Counted from the first letter of the stretch, positions 27,122 to 37,353 are shown. The stretch is DNA of 64,000 bases from Sphingobacteriales bacterium (GCA_016700115.1 CP064999.1:3224001-3288000); one strand, 5' to 3'. The notes: generated by a model not told the origin, from the letters alone. Made by a program: numbers and translations.

Positions 27122-27937
27122 CTTCCCCCCAAACGCCCATACCAAAAACTCGGGCATTGCCTTTGACCAGGTAGCCATATCGTGTTTGCCGTCCGGCATT
27201 TCGTAGTAAGCAAAATCATAAAACGGACGAAATCCCTGATAGACCAACTCGACACATAAATCTAAAATATCGTCAATCACATCAATCACGCCGTTGTTGT
27301 TGCGATCTTCCGATTCGTCAGACAAGCCGGACTGAAACCAGAATCTGAGTTCAGGTTTTACTTTGGTAGTTCTCACCACCTCGTGCATAATGCGGTGATT
27401 GTCTGGGTCGGCAATATCAACCGGTTCGTACCTCCACCAAAAAGCACCGGAAAACACGCCGACTTGTTTAAACACGGCAGAATGATGCCATGTAATATCA
27501 AAAGCAGACAATCCCCCGAGAGAAAATCCGGTAAAAGTATTGAGCGGATGATTTAACCGGACCGGATAATGTTCCGACAAATAGGGCAGGAGTTCGTCAA
27601 TGATAAACTTAGTATAGTTCGAAGCGAGATTGCCGCGGTTTTTGTAATCAGACCGGGAAGCCACGCCATACTCGTGTTTACGGTTGGCGGCATAGATACA
27701 AACAGCAAGTGGGGGAGTGATGCTGCCGTTGTTGACCAAATGATTGAGATGAGCAGGCAATTTAACCGAATCAATATCCTGACCATCATTGACAAGCAAT
27801 AGCGGATAATGCAAAGGGCTTGTCAAGTCATTTCCGGGAACTAATATATCGAGAACAACATAGCGGGATAAAGCGTCAGACCAAAAATCAATAATTTTAA
27901 TCAGGCTATAAGTGCGGTTATATTTCCGGTTATCCAT
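27116..27937 (-). CDS. Alpha/beta-hydrolase esterase (enterochelin-esterase-like)
   Basis: A 273-aa protein of the esterase D / Fes-like alpha/beta-hydrolase group. The start is the ATG at 27937 rather than the TTG at 27940. The nucleophile elbow is GFSLGG with S139, and a plausible catalytic histidine lies in DGKHDMATW near the C-terminus. The segment NNNGVIDVIDDI resembles a calcium-binding loop. No signal peptide, so it is probably cytoplasmic. It is divergent from the second esterase gene at 28057 across a 119-bp gap that should hold both promoters. Substrate unknown. Confidence 0.8.
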   Translation of the reverse strand: MDNRKYNRTYSLIKIIDFWSDALSRYVVLDILVPGNDLTSPLHYPLLLVNDGQDIDSVKLPAHLNHLVNNGSITPPLAVCIYAANRKHEYGVASRSDYKNRGNLASNYTKFIIDELLPYLSEHYPVRLNHPLNTFTGFSLGGLSAFDITWHHSAVFKQVGVFSGAFWWRYEPVDIADPDNHRIMHEVVRTTKVKPELRFWFQSGLSDESEDRNNNGVIDVIDDILDLCVELVYQGFRPFYDFAYYEMPDGKHDMATWSKAMPEFLVWAFGGKK

Positions 27938-28056
27938 CAAAAAAGTATAAAACTTTGGTTAAAAGGCAATAATTTTGCCCTCGGTTTTTCGAATTGGGCA
28001 AATATAGAGCCAAGATTGACTGATTCATAATTTAACCTTGACAAAACATTTTTTTA

Positions 28057-28764
28057 ATGAAAGAACAACATGTAAAATGGTATTCGTCCAATTTGAGTAA
28101 GGATATTGAAATGCTCACATTTGGTGAACAGGGCTTTCCTGTTATTTTGTTTCCAACCTCAATGGGAAGCTATTTTGAAAACAAGGACTTTAAATTAATA
28201 GAATCGGCAAAATGGTTTTTAGAAAATGGTTTGGTTAAAATATATTGCCCCGACGGGATTGACAAACTGAGCTGGTACAACCGGAAAATCAGTCCTTCGG
28301 AAAGGGTAAAAAACCATGTATGGTACGACATGATGCTCTACCACGAATTAGCACCACGCGCCGCCTACGAAACCGGAATTCACCGGATTGCCACAGCAGG
28401 TTGCAGTTTCGGCGGTTATCATGCCACCAACTTTGCCTTTCGTCATCCCGACCGCGTAAAATATGTATTTAACATGAGTGCTGCTTTTGACATAAAATCG
28501 CATTTGGACGGATTTTATGATGAAAACGTCTATTTCAACAATCCCGTTGACTTTTTACCCAATGCAAGCGACCCTCAAATGAAGGATATGTTTGTTGTCC
28601 TTGGTACCGGTGAATACGACATTTGTTTGGATGCAAATGTGAAAATGGCACAACTCTTAGGCAAAAAGGGTATCCCTAACTGGTTAGATATTCGTCCCAA
28701 AGCACAACACGACTGGCCAATCTGGAGAGAGATGTTCCCCCATTACCTTTCTCTCATCAAATAA
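28057..28764 (+). CDS. Esterase-family alpha/beta hydrolase
   Basis: A 235-aa hydrolase of the putative-esterase family (similar to COG4947-type proteins). It has the nucleophile elbow GCSFGGYHA with S117 and a C-terminal AQHDWPIW that supplies a likely catalytic histidine. No signal peptide or membrane segment. It is followed 91 bp later by the ATP-grasp gene on the same strand, and a second esterase is divergent upstream. This pairing with an ATP-grasp ligase suggests the three work on a common small molecule or peptide; that is an inference. Confidence 0.78.
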   Translation: MKEQHVKWYSSNLSKDIEMLTFGEQGFPVILFPTSMGSYFENKDFKLIESAKWFLENGLVKIYCPDGIDKLSWYNRKISPSERVKNHVWYDMMLYHELAPRAAYETGIHRIATAGCSFGGYHATNFAFRHPDRVKYVFNMSAAFDIKSHLDGFYDENVYFNNPVDFLPNASDPQMKDMFVVLGTGEYDICLDANVKMAQLLGKKGIPNWLDIRPKAQHDWPIWREMFPHYLSLIK

Positions 28765-28855
28765 TCCAAACCTCAAAGCTGCAAATTGTCCGGCATGAAT
28801 TGAAAAGCCGGTGCTGTATATCCTAATTTTATTATCACAATTTAAAATCTGAAAT

Positions 28856-29941
28856 ATGAAAAAGATAGGAATTTTATTCGGAATAGAAGATACTTTCCCC
28901 TGGGCTTTTATGGAGGAGGTAAACAATATGAGGTTAAACGACATTACCGCCGTACCGGTGGATGTGGATATCGTTTCCCAGGCAGAACCCACCGAATATG
29001 CCGTCATCATTGACCGCATCTCACAGGATGTTCCCTTTTACAGAGGATATCTGAAAAATGCAGCCATATCAGGTGCTGCCGTCATTAACAATCCTTTTTG
29101 GTGGAGTGCCGATGAAAAATTTTTCAACAACGCATTAGCCGAAAAAATTGGAGTTCCCGTTCCAAAAACGGTATTGCTTCCTTCCAATGTCCGCCCGCCC
29201 GACACACAGGACAAATCATTCAGAAATCTGGCGTTCCCGCTTAGCTGGGAAAAAATATTTAACCATATCGGATTCCCCGCCTATATGAAACCATTCTCCG
29301 GCGGCGGATGGAAAAGCGTGTATAAAGTCCGCAACAGCGACGATTTTTTTCATACTTACAACCAAACCGGTCAGTTGGTGATGATGTTGCAGGAAGAAAT
29401 CGTGTTTACCGAATACTACCGTTGCTATTGTTTGGGAGGTAAATATGTGCGGATTATGCAGTATGACCCCCTCCAACCCCACGAACACCGCTACGTTAAG
29501 GAGAAAGGGAAAGAAGATGCCAAATTGTTAAAAACCATTCACGACTATGTGCTGCGGTTAAACCATTATTTGGGTTACGATTTTAACACCGTCGAAATGG
29601 CTGTGCGTAATGGCATTCCTTATGCGATTGACTTCTGCAATCCTGCACCTGATGCCGATGTCAATTCAGTTGGTCAGGAAAACTACGATTGGGTGATCAA
29701 ACATGCCGCAAAAATGGCAGTCGAACGCGCGCAAGCCCATAAACCCGGCGTTGACAACCTGACCTGGGGTTTGTTTGTCAAACATGCCGCTCAGGGATTG
29801 AGCGTTACCGGAGCAGCCGAAACAACCCAAAAAGCCCAACCCGCAGTAGAAAGTACAACCCCTGCTGCCGAAACTAAGGACATTGCTCCACCTGCTACGG
29901 TAGAGCCGGCCAAAACCGCCAAAAAGACCCGCAAGAAATAG
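28856..29941 (+). CDS. ATP-grasp ligase-like protein
   Basis: A 361-aa protein with a RimK-like ATP-grasp core. Visible parts are the pre-ATP domain (residues 1-95), FPAYMKPFSGGGWKSVYKV (nucleotide-binding lysine and glycine loop), the acidic LQEEIVFTEYYRCY strand, and NTVEMAVRNGIPYAIDFCNP with the metal-binding E and N. Enzymes of this fold join a carboxylate to an amine or thiol through an acyl-phosphate. The last 55 residues (from about 305) are a low-complexity A/T/P/K tail ending KKTRKK, unusual for the family. It follows the esterase gene and is closed by a terminator at 29968-30029. Confidence 0.8.
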   Translation: MKKIGILFGIEDTFPWAFMEEVNNMRLNDITAVPVDVDIVSQAEPTEYAVIIDRISQDVPFYRGYLKNAAISGAAVINNPFWWSADEKFFNNALAEKIGVPVPKTVLLPSNVRPPDTQDKSFRNLAFPLSWEKIFNHIGFPAYMKPFSGGGWKSVYKVRNSDDFFHTYNQTGQLVMMLQEEIVFTEYYRCYCLGGKYVRIMQYDPLQPHEHRYVKEKGKEDAKLLKTIHDYVLRLNHYLGYDFNTVEMAVRNGIPYAIDFCNPAPDADVNSVGQENYDWVIKHAAKMAVERAQAHKPGVDNLTWGLFVKHAAQGLSVTGAAETTQKAQPAVESTTPAAETKDIAPPATVEPAKTAKKTRKK

Positions 29942-29967
29942 AATGTAAAACAATACGTTCCAATACT

Positions 29968-30029
29968 CAGCCTCTTAACCACCGTTTCCCCCGATTACGA
30001 TAAAACAGGGAACAAACGTTAAGAGGCTG
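29968..30029 (+). terminator. Intrinsic terminator after the ATP-grasp gene
   Basis: A perfect 12-bp stem CAGCCTCTTAAC / GTTAAGAGGCTG with a 38-nt loop, followed by TTTGTATTT on the plus strand. Confidence 0.7.
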
Positions 30030-30208
30030 TTTGTATTTAAAAACAGTCGTTGGTAAAAGCAGCCCGATTGTTAACCTTTAATCCGTTAAAAACTGAATCC
30101 CAATACCTAAAACAAGCAACTGCCGCAAGAAAGCGACTCGTTGTTTAGACAAAGCCCGATAGTGTGTGAAAGACTTAAAATGTCTTATGTTAACTTGAAG
30201 GGGTAAAA

Positions 30209-32683
30209 ATGTGGCGAAACTCCTTGAAAAGCCCTAATATTGCAGACAATTTACGGAAACACACCACTACTCAGCAGCTATACATGGAACAAAAAATTGC
30301 CCGCCTACTGTTGTTTAAAGACCAACAGGTCATCAGACGTATTGCTGTAAAAACGGAATTTAAAGGCAGCATCACCATTGGAAGACAAGGATTTGGCGCG
30401 GTAATAGACCTTCCGGGTTCTTACATTTCCCGAAAACAAGCCGAAATCATACTGTCAGAAGACAACCGGTTGCTCATCAGAGATTTGGGCAGCACCGGAG
30501 GAACGTTTGTCAACGGGGAAAGAATTGATGAGGTCATCCTGAAAAATGGGGATGAAATTGTTTTTTCGACTGCCAACGATGGATATAAGTTAGTCATCGA
30601 ATTGTTAACCCCTGAAACCGGAATCGAACCCGTTTCTGCCACAGGAAATATAACAGGTACAACCAAAAAGCCGGCATTGCCCAAGGGCATGACCGTTAGC
30701 GGACGCGATACTTCAGATATTGCCAAACTATTGGAAAACAAAGCCGAAATAACCATTGGTCGTGCCTCCGATGCCGATATTTGCCTGCCTCAGCTCACCA
30801 TTACCCGCAAACATGCGGTGATAAAGAAATATCAAAACGGAAAAATAACCATTACCGACCTCGAATCGAAAAACGGCACCTTTGTCAACGGCAAACGGAT
30901 TACCTACGAAACCGACCTTACCCCTAATGACGATATATTTATCGGAAACTATAAGTTCCGACTCACCAAACCTGCCGAAGACATCCGCAAACAAAACGCC
31001 ATTGTGGCCGATGCCTTAACCCGGAAAGTAAACAGAGGCAACACCGTCATATTGCACGATGTCAAGTTCCGAATTCCTTCACAGGAATTTGTCGCTGTTA
31101 TGGGTCCTTCCGGATGTGGAAAGTCAACACTGCTCAGAGCTTTGAACGGCGATGCACCGGCCACTACCGGAAAGGTAACCATTCACGGACTCGACCTCTA
31201 CAACAACTACGACTACCTGAAGCGAATGATTGGCTATGTGCCGCAGGACGACATAGTTCACCATGAACTTAGCGTAGAGCAATCTTTGTTTTATGCTGCC
31301 AAACTGCGGCTTTCCGGCGATGTGAGTGCCGAAGATATCCGCCAAAAAATAACAGAGGTTCTGACAAACCTGAACATCAACGACCCGGAAATAAGAAACA
31401 GAAGGGTAGGAGAACTATCCGGCGGACAAAGGAAAAGAGTCTCCATTGCAGTTGAACTGCTGACCGATCCGTCAATCTTATTCTTAGACGAACCGACTTC
31501 ACCCCTCGACCCGGAAACTATTGAGGATTTCTTGTTGTGTGTAAAAAGCCTGACACAGAAAGGCACCACCGTGTTGATGGTAACACACAAACCGGACGAT
31601 TTGTATTATGTGGACAAGGTGATATTTTTGTCCAAAGGAGGTTACCTGACCTATTATGGTTCAAAAGAAAATTATCTCGATTATTTTGAGGCAAAAAACG
31701 TTATTGAGGTGTACGCCAAAAACGGCACACAAGAACAAGGAATGATTTGGGCAGGAAAACTCCGGGGCATGTATCCCTTGTCCGGTGAGGTTCATCGTCC
31801 TAATAATGACGTGGATAAAGTCAGGGATGAGTCGTTTTTCAAACAACTGTTCTGGCTAACGGTTCGATATTTTAACATACGGACAAACGACCGGCTCAAC
31901 ACCACCATTTTATTGGCACAAGCCCTGGTGATAGCAGGCTTGGTAGCATTGATTTTTAAGGAACTGGAATTGAGTGTTCTGTTTTTGATGTCTATTTCTG
32001 CAATATGGTTTGGCACCAACAATGCCGCAAAAGAAATAGTGGGAGAATTGCCGGTTTACCGGCGCGAGCGCATGTTTAACCTCAAAATAATGCCTTACAT
32101 CTTCTCAAAAGTATTTGTCTTGAGTTGCTTTTCAATTTTGCAGGTCTTGGCTTTTGTTGCAATTGTGTATGTTGCGGTAGGAAACAATGCCCTGCATTTA
32201 AACCATTATTGGGGATATGTCGGCGTGATGTTTTATCTGACTTTTTCGGCAACGCTGTTGGGATTGCTCGTTTCGGCATTGGTCAACAATCAGGAAAAGG
32301 TAATGACCATTATCCCTATTGTGTTAATTCCACAAATCATCTTGTCGGGAGTAATTACCGCAATTCCCGAAGAAACTCCGGCAGAAGTCGTCAGTTACGG
32401 AATGTTGTCGCGATGGGGCACAGAAAGTTTTGCCTATGTGCAGGACTCAATTCGCAGCTATATGGCCGACCCTCAAAATCCATCGGAGTTAGTTTACCAA
32501 ACGGTGGATGCGGTAGATTTTTTAAACCTTCCCAAAGCCTATATCCACGAGGTAATCGGTTGTTTGCCCGATTCGCTGTTGCTCCCAAGGGGTTTGGATG
32601 CCAATTTGTGGATAATAACCGTCATCAACCTGTTTGTTTTTATTGCCCTGTTTGTTGCGATGAAGCGAAAAGACAGTGTATAA
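30209..32683 (+). CDS. FHA-domain ABC transporter (ATPase and permease in one chain)
   Basis: An 824-aa fusion. Two forkhead-associated domains (about residues 50-125 with GSTGGTFVNGE, and 175-255 with ESKNGTFVNGKR) read phosphothreonine. An ABC ATPase follows with Walker A GPSGCGKST (299-307), signature LSGGQ (403-407) and Walker B ILFLDEPTS (about 423-431). The C-terminal 270 residues hold about six membrane segments of the ABC-2 type. The ATG at 30209 has a purine-rich AAGGGG just upstream; the ATG at 30284 (MEQKIARLLLF) is an alternative start at the usual domain edge. Similar proteins are believed to be phosphorylation-controlled half-transporters. The substrate is unknown. Confidence 0.88.
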   Translation: MWRNSLKSPNIADNLRKHTTTQQLYMEQKIARLLLFKDQQVIRRIAVKTEFKGSITIGRQGFGAVIDLPGSYISRKQAEIILSEDNRLLIRDLGSTGGTFVNGERIDEVILKNGDEIVFSTANDGYKLVIELLTPETGIEPVSATGNITGTTKKPALPKGMTVSGRDTSDIAKLLENKAEITIGRASDADICLPQLTITRKHAVIKKYQNGKITITDLESKNGTFVNGKRITYETDLTPNDDIFIGNYKFRLTKPAEDIRKQNAIVADALTRKVNRGNTVILHDVKFRIPSQEFVAVMGPSGCGKSTLLRALNGDAPATTGKVTIHGLDLYNNYDYLKRMIGYVPQDDIVHHELSVEQSLFYAAKLRLSGDVSAEDIRQKITEVLTNLNINDPEIRNRRVGELSGGQRKRVSIAVELLTDPSILFLDEPTSPLDPETIEDFLLCVKSLTQKGTTVLMVTHKPDDLYYVDKVIFLSKGGYLTYYGSKENYLDYFEAKNVIEVYAKNGTQEQGMIWAGKLRGMYPLSGEVHRPNNDVDKVRDESFFKQLFWLTVRYFNIRTNDRLNTTILLAQALVIAGLVALIFKELELSVLFLMSISAIWFGTNNAAKEIVGELPVYRRERMFNLKIMPYIFSKVFVLSCFSILQVLAFVAIVYVAVGNNALHLNHYWGYVGVMFYLTFSATLLGLLVSALVNNQEKVMTIIPIVLIPQIILSGVITAIPEETPAEVVSYGMLSRWGTESFAYVQDSIRSYMADPQNPSELVYQTVDAVDFLNLPKAYIHEVIGCLPDSLLLPRGLDANLWIITVINLFVFIALFVAMKRKDSV

Positions 32684-32734
32684 ATGACGGTATAAGTCAA
32701 AATAAATCTATGCCATAGCAGATGTATCAGATTT

Positions 32735-33784
32735 ATGTCGTTGTTTGAAGAAAACAATTTATTTTTGAACCTTTCTGATTACCAAATAGCACCTAAAGCT
32801 TTGTTGCGCCTCATTCAATACGACCAAAACCATGTAACTTCATTTGAAAGCAGTGAAGTGATGGATATTATTCGCAAAATTGATGATTCCCGAATCAATT
32901 GGATTGATGTGGAAGCTGTCGAGGCAGAACAAATTATTGATGGATTAGCCAATTGTTTCAACCTTCACCAAATGTTGGTGGACGATATTCTCATTCACGA
33001 ACATCTGCCAAAGCTCGAATTGTTTGATAACCATTTGTTTTTAACGCTACGAATGTTTTTTCAGAAAAACGGCAATTCCAAAATTGAAGAAGAACAACTG
33101 AGTATTGTTTTGGGCGATAACTATGTACTCTCCTTTCAGTCGGGGGTTGAGGGCGATGTTTTCGATTCGGTAAGAGAGCGATTAAAAACCGGTAAATCAA
33201 ATTTCAAAAACCTTAAAGCCGATTACCTCTTTTATCACCTCATTGATGCCGTAGTAGTTGAGTATGTTAAAATTCTCGAAAACCTTAGGGATCAAATCGA
33301 AGATCTCGAAGACCAGATTTTAACCCAACGTCAAACCGATGAGGCACTTGTAGGTAAGATACTGACCCTTCGAAAGCAAGTATCGTTTGTCCGAAAATAT
33401 ACGGTGCCATTAAAAGACATCATATCTAAAATCAAAGCATCTCCTCCACGCTTTATCCAATCTGCTTCTGTCACTTACCTTCAAGATGTCAGCGATCAAT
33501 TGTTTATGCTCAACACCAATTTCGAAACCTTTCGCGAAATGCTGAAAGATTTGATGGAACTCTATTTGTCTTATCTGAGCCATAATATGAACAATGTGAT
33601 GAAAACATTGACCATTGTCGCAACGGTGTTTATTCCACTGACTTTTCTTGCGGGAGTTTACGGCATGAATTTCGACAATATGCCCGAACTTCGGTGGAAA
33701 TACGGGTACTTTATGGTATGGGGAATTATGATTTTTATCGGGGTGTCCATGTTATGGTATATGAACAAAAAACATTGGTATTAA
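32735..33784 (+). CDS. corA: CorA-family magnesium/cobalt transporter
   Basis: A 349-aa protein with the family's long soluble N-terminal alpha/beta and helical funnel domain and two C-terminal membrane helices. The selectivity motif GMN is at residues 310-312 (GVYGMNFDNMPE), right after the first helix, and the protein ends in the basic tail MNKKHWY. It forms homopentameric Mg2+ channels in the inner membrane. It starts about 50 bp after the FHA-ABC gene on the same strand and may be co-transcribed. It converges with the MBL gene. Confidence 0.92.
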   Translation: MSLFEENNLFLNLSDYQIAPKALLRLIQYDQNHVTSFESSEVMDIIRKIDDSRINWIDVEAVEAEQIIDGLANCFNLHQMLVDDILIHEHLPKLELFDNHLFLTLRMFFQKNGNSKIEEEQLSIVLGDNYVLSFQSGVEGDVFDSVRERLKTGKSNFKNLKADYLFYHLIDAVVVEYVKILENLRDQIEDLEDQILTQRQTDEALVGKILTLRKQVSFVRKYTVPLKDIISKIKASPPRFIQSASVTYLQDVSDQLFMLNTNFETFREMLKDLMELYLSYLSHNMNNVMKTLTIVATVFIPLTFLAGVYGMNFDNMPELRWKYGYFMVWGIMIFIGVSMLWYMNKKHWY

Positions 33785-33918
33785 CCCACCTCCGATTGGA
33801 AAGGTTACACTTAAATTCCGGCTTCTGAAACATAAAAACCGGAACCTCATTCCTGAAAACCGGATGCAATCAGTAACAGATAAAAACCGGATAACAATGA
33901 CAGCAATGCTCAAAAGTG

Positions 33919-34980
33919 TTAATGCTCCTCAAAGAGGTAAACAGACTGAAAAGCATCTAATAATTGCAAAGCGATGCTGTCTTTTGCCGTTTGACGGATT
34001 AAAAAATCCAAAGCACCTTCAACTTTATCCGGAAATGGATTAAAAGTAAGGGGTACTCGCAGCGGCTTAAAGAAATTATCCCAGTGTACAGGAATGACCA
34101 AACGAGGTTTAACAGCCATCACTGTTTGTTGGTAATAGGCTTGTTCAAATTCCTTACCATTTGGATGTAACAGGCCAATACCCAAAAACAAGACATCAAC
34201 AGGTAAAGTATCGAGCGCATTTGGTACAAAATTAGCACTTGCTTTGACCAGCAAACGATTGTTGCCGTGCTCAATATACAAATCGTAACTTCCTCCTTCT
34301 TCAAAAGCATTTGCTTTTGCAGGCTGTTTAAGCGGTTGAGTAATAAAACGGGGTTCATCGGACTGAAATCCCAAAAACTGTGCGGTTTTTTGTGCCGGTG
34401 AATGTTTGCTTAGGAGTGGGGTAATTCTGAACTTTCCCAGCCAAAAAGGTTGATTGGCTTGGTAAAGCAACATTTTATCTTCCTGCAAACCAGCACCTCG
34501 CCCGATTTGTAAAGATGAGGCAGACCCAATCAACAAAGCATCTGAAAACTTGGAAAAATAGGGCGCATCCAACGCATGATCGTAATGTGAATGGCAGGTA
34601 ACAACCCCCGAAAGCCCGGATAACCGGTGCTGAGCAATGATTGTTTTAACCAATCCCGTATCCGACTCTACCTTGCCAAAAAATACTTTGTGCATTGGCG
34701 GACGGGTTACAAAACCATCAATCAACACCTGGGTTTCTCCATCGTCTAACAACATTGAAGAAACACCCCAGAAGGTTACTTTAACCGAGCCTTCAGAAAT
34801 TAACGTATCAGCTATATGTGGAGCAAAATAAGAACGATACAACGCAATATCCGGTGAAGACCGGACAAAAAACATTATCCCCGCAATTGTAGCCGCTACC
34901 GGAAAAACAGCAAAAAAGCCGGTCCAAAACCCCACCCGAAAGGTTCTTTTTGTGGGCACTAAAATGGTAGAAAAAGACAT
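33919..34980 (-). CDS. Membrane-anchored MBL-fold metallohydrolase
   Basis: A 353-aa protein with one N-terminal membrane segment (about residues 18-38) and a metallo-beta-lactamase fold. The metal motif HSHYDH is at residues 130-135, and VIPVHWDNFFKPL near the C-terminus carries another ligand histidine. This resembles the UlaG/NAPE-PLD-like branch, but no assignment to a substrate is possible. Its ATG immediately follows the stop codon of the upstream DedA gene with no gap, so the two are translationally linked. Confidence 0.82.
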   Translation of the reverse strand: MSFSTILVPTKRTFRVGFWTGFFAVFPVAATIAGIMFFVRSSPDIALYRSYFAPHIADTLISEGSVKVTFWGVSSMLLDDGETQVLIDGFVTRPPMHKVFFGKVESDTGLVKTIIAQHRLSGLSGVVTCHSHYDHALDAPYFSKFSDALLIGSASSLQIGRGAGLQEDKMLLYQANQPFWLGKFRITPLLSKHSPAQKTAQFLGFQSDEPRFITQPLKQPAKANAFEEGGSYDLYIEHGNNRLLVKASANFVPNALDTLPVDVLFLGIGLLHPNGKEFEQAYYQQTVMAVKPRLVIPVHWDNFFKPLRVPLTFNPFPDKVEGALDFLIRQTAKDSIALQLLDAFQSVYLFEEH

Positions 34981-35628
34981 TTACCGCAACCTTTTTTGCA
35001 AACGCATTTTAATGGCAGCATAGATAGCCGGAACGATGGTGATGCCAATTATGCCTAAAACCACCAAAGTAAAATTCTCCTTAACAAAGGGCAGTCTTCC
35101 AAACCAGTACCCCCCCAAAGTAAAAGGCACTACCCAAAGCACAGCCCCCAGCAAATTATAATAGGTAAATTTGCGAAAATCCATCAAGCCAATGCCCGCA
35201 ACAAAGGGAACAAAAGTTCGGAAAATGGGTAAAAACCGCCCGATAACCACTGCCTTTGCCCCATGTTTGACGTAGAACTCCTGCGTTTTAATCAGATACT
35301 CTTTTTTGATGAACCGTATCTTTTCGGCGGTAAATATGCGCTCACTCATTTGTCGCCCTATGCTGTAATTGACCATATTACCCAAAAAAGCAGCTATCAG
35401 GACCAAGATCAACACCAACCATACATTGATAGCCCCCATTGCTGCAATTGCGCCTACGGCAAAAAGCAATGAATCGCCGGGTAAGAATGGAGTAATAACA
35501 AAACCGGTTTCGGCAAAAATGATGAGAAATAGAATGATATAAGTAAGCGTGCCATATTGATCAATAATAGACTCTAAATGTTGGTCAATATGCAATACGA
35601 AATCAATAAGATACTGGATAAATTCCAT
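34981..35628 (-). CDS. DedA-family membrane protein
   Basis: A 215-aa polytopic membrane protein of the DedA/VTT family, whose members move lipids or lipid carriers across the inner membrane. The start at 35628 (MEFIQYLIDFV) is preferred to 35685. Family motifs are visible: FAETGFVITPFLPGDSLLF, and GRFLPIFRTFVPFVAGIG with the conserved arginines. It is directly followed, with zero spacing, by the MBL hydrolase gene, suggesting a shared envelope function. Confidence 0.9.
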   Translation of the reverse strand: MEFIQYLIDFVLHIDQHLESIIDQYGTLTYIILFLIIFAETGFVITPFLPGDSLLFAVGAIAAMGAINVWLVLILVLIAAFLGNMVNYSIGRQMSERIFTAEKIRFIKKEYLIKTQEFYVKHGAKAVVIGRFLPIFRTFVPFVAGIGLMDFRKFTYYNLLGAVLWVVPFTLGGYWFGRLPFVKENFTLVVLGIIGITIVPAIYAAIKMRLQKRLR

Positions 35629-35796
35629 GAAATAAATTACGGAAGATTTGTTGATGAGCTGAGTTGAGAACGATAACCTGAACAACGGGTATGTTGAGGT
35701 TATATTTGAATATTTGAATCAAATTGACTGTCGTTGAGGACTAAATTCAAAATGTTAAACCGGACTATCTTACTTGCTATAAACCGGAAAACTTGT

Positions 35797-37353
35797 TTAC
35801 AGGTTAAAAGCAATTCCCTGTGCAAGAGGCAAATCAGTTCCATAATTAATTGTATTGGTTTGACGGCGCATATACGCCTTCCATGAATCAGAACCCGATT
35901 CACGACCTCCACCGGTTTCTTTTTCGCCTCCAAATGCACCGCCTATCTCTGCCCCCGAAGTACCGATATTTACATTGGCAATCCCGCAATCCGACCCTTC
36001 ATGTGATAAAAACAATTCTGCTTCACGCAGGTTTGTGGTCATAATAGCCGATGATAGCCCTTGAGGTACTTCGTTTTGCAAGGCAATTGCCTCATCAATC
36101 GTCTTGTATTTGAGCAGATATAAAATTGGGGCAAATGTTTCGCGTTTAACTACATCATATTGTTCTTTGGCTTCTATGATACAGGGTTTCACATAACATC
36201 CCGATTCATATCCCTCACCGGTTAAAACCCCACCTTCAACCAATTCTGAACAGCCCGATGCATTTGCTTCAGCAATGGCCTTTAAATACAATTGAACAGC
36301 ATCTGTATCAATGAGCGGACCCACATGATTTTCAGGATTAAGCGGGTTTCCTATGTTTAACTGCCCGTAAGCTTCTGCTAATCGTTGTTTTACTGTGTCA
36401 TAAATGCTATCGTGAATAATCAATCTCCGGGTCGTGGTACAGCGTTGACCACAAGTTCCGACAGCACCAAACACCGAACCAATCACGGTAAGTTTCAAGT
36501 CTGCATTCGGGGTAACAATAATGGCATTGTTGCCACCAAGTTCTAACAAAGACTTACCCAATCTTCCGGCAACTGTTTGTCCGACTATTTTACCCATGCG
36601 GGTCGAGCCGGTTGCAGATACCAACGGAATCCTTTCATCGGTCGAAAGATATTCGCCAACACGGTAATCTCCGACAACCAAACAGGAAATTCCTTCAGGT
36701 AAATTGTTTTCCCGCAAAACTTCGGCTATAATTTTTTGACAGGCAAAAGCTGAAAGAGGAGTCTTTTCTGAGGGCTTCCATACACAAACATTGCCACAAA
36801 CCCAGGCAATCGCTGTGTTCCATGACCAGACAGCAACCGGAAAATTGAAAGAGGTAATAATGCCTACAATCCCTAAAGGATGCCATTGTTCATACATGCG
36901 GTGGTTTGCCCGTTCTGAATGAATGGTCAGTCCATACAACTGACGGGATAGCCCAACAGCGAAATCGCAGATATCTATCATTTCCTGTACTTCACCCAAT
37001 CCCTCCTGAAGACTTTTACCCATCTCATAAGAAACCAATTTGCCAAGGCTGGATTTATGAATTCGAAGTTTCTCGCCAAATTGACGAACTATTTCACCGC
37101 GTTTAGGTGCCGGCAAAGTCCTCCAGAATTTAAAAGCCTCTTCCGCAGTTGCCATCACAGCATCGTAATTTTGACGTGTCGCACTTTTAACACTACCAAT
37201 AAGTTTGCCGTCGGCAGGACTATATGAATGTATTAAATCTCCATCGCCTTCTTGCCAGTTTGAACCGGTACTCACTCCCGGATTAACAGTTTTAAGTCCT
37301 AAATCATTAATAAAATCTGTATTGAAAGTAAACATAGGCGCAGTTGAAACCAT
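35797..37353 (-). CDS. Aldehyde dehydrogenase, ALDH7 (antiquitin/AmaB-like)
   Basis: A 518-aa NAD-dependent aldehyde dehydrogenase. The catalytic cysteine is C305 in CGQRCTTTRR, the general base E271 in LLELGGNN, and the oxyanion asparagine N170 in SFNFPVAVW; the spacing fits the superfamily. The GQRCTT context and NPGVSTGSNW near the N-terminus point to the ALDH7 branch, which oxidises alpha-aminoadipate semialdehyde in lysine breakdown. The substrate is inferred from family only. It is monocistronic between two minus-strand genes. Confidence 0.9.
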   Translation of the reverse strand: MVSTAPMFTFNTDFINDLGLKTVNPGVSTGSNWQEGDGDLIHSYSPADGKLIGSVKSATRQNYDAVMATAEEAFKFWRTLPAPKRGEIVRQFGEKLRIHKSSLGKLVSYEMGKSLQEGLGEVQEMIDICDFAVGLSRQLYGLTIHSERANHRMYEQWHPLGIVGIITSFNFPVAVWSWNTAIAWVCGNVCVWKPSEKTPLSAFACQKIIAEVLRENNLPEGISCLVVGDYRVGEYLSTDERIPLVSATGSTRMGKIVGQTVAGRLGKSLLELGGNNAIIVTPNADLKLTVIGSVFGAVGTCGQRCTTTRRLIIHDSIYDTVKQRLAEAYGQLNIGNPLNPENHVGPLIDTDAVQLYLKAIAEANASGCSELVEGGVLTGEGYESGCYVKPCIIEAKEQYDVVKRETFAPILYLLKYKTIDEAIALQNEVPQGLSSAIMTTNLREAELFLSHEGSDCGIANVNIGTSGAEIGGAFGGEKETGGGRESGSDSWKAYMRRQTNTINYGTDLPLAQGIAFNL

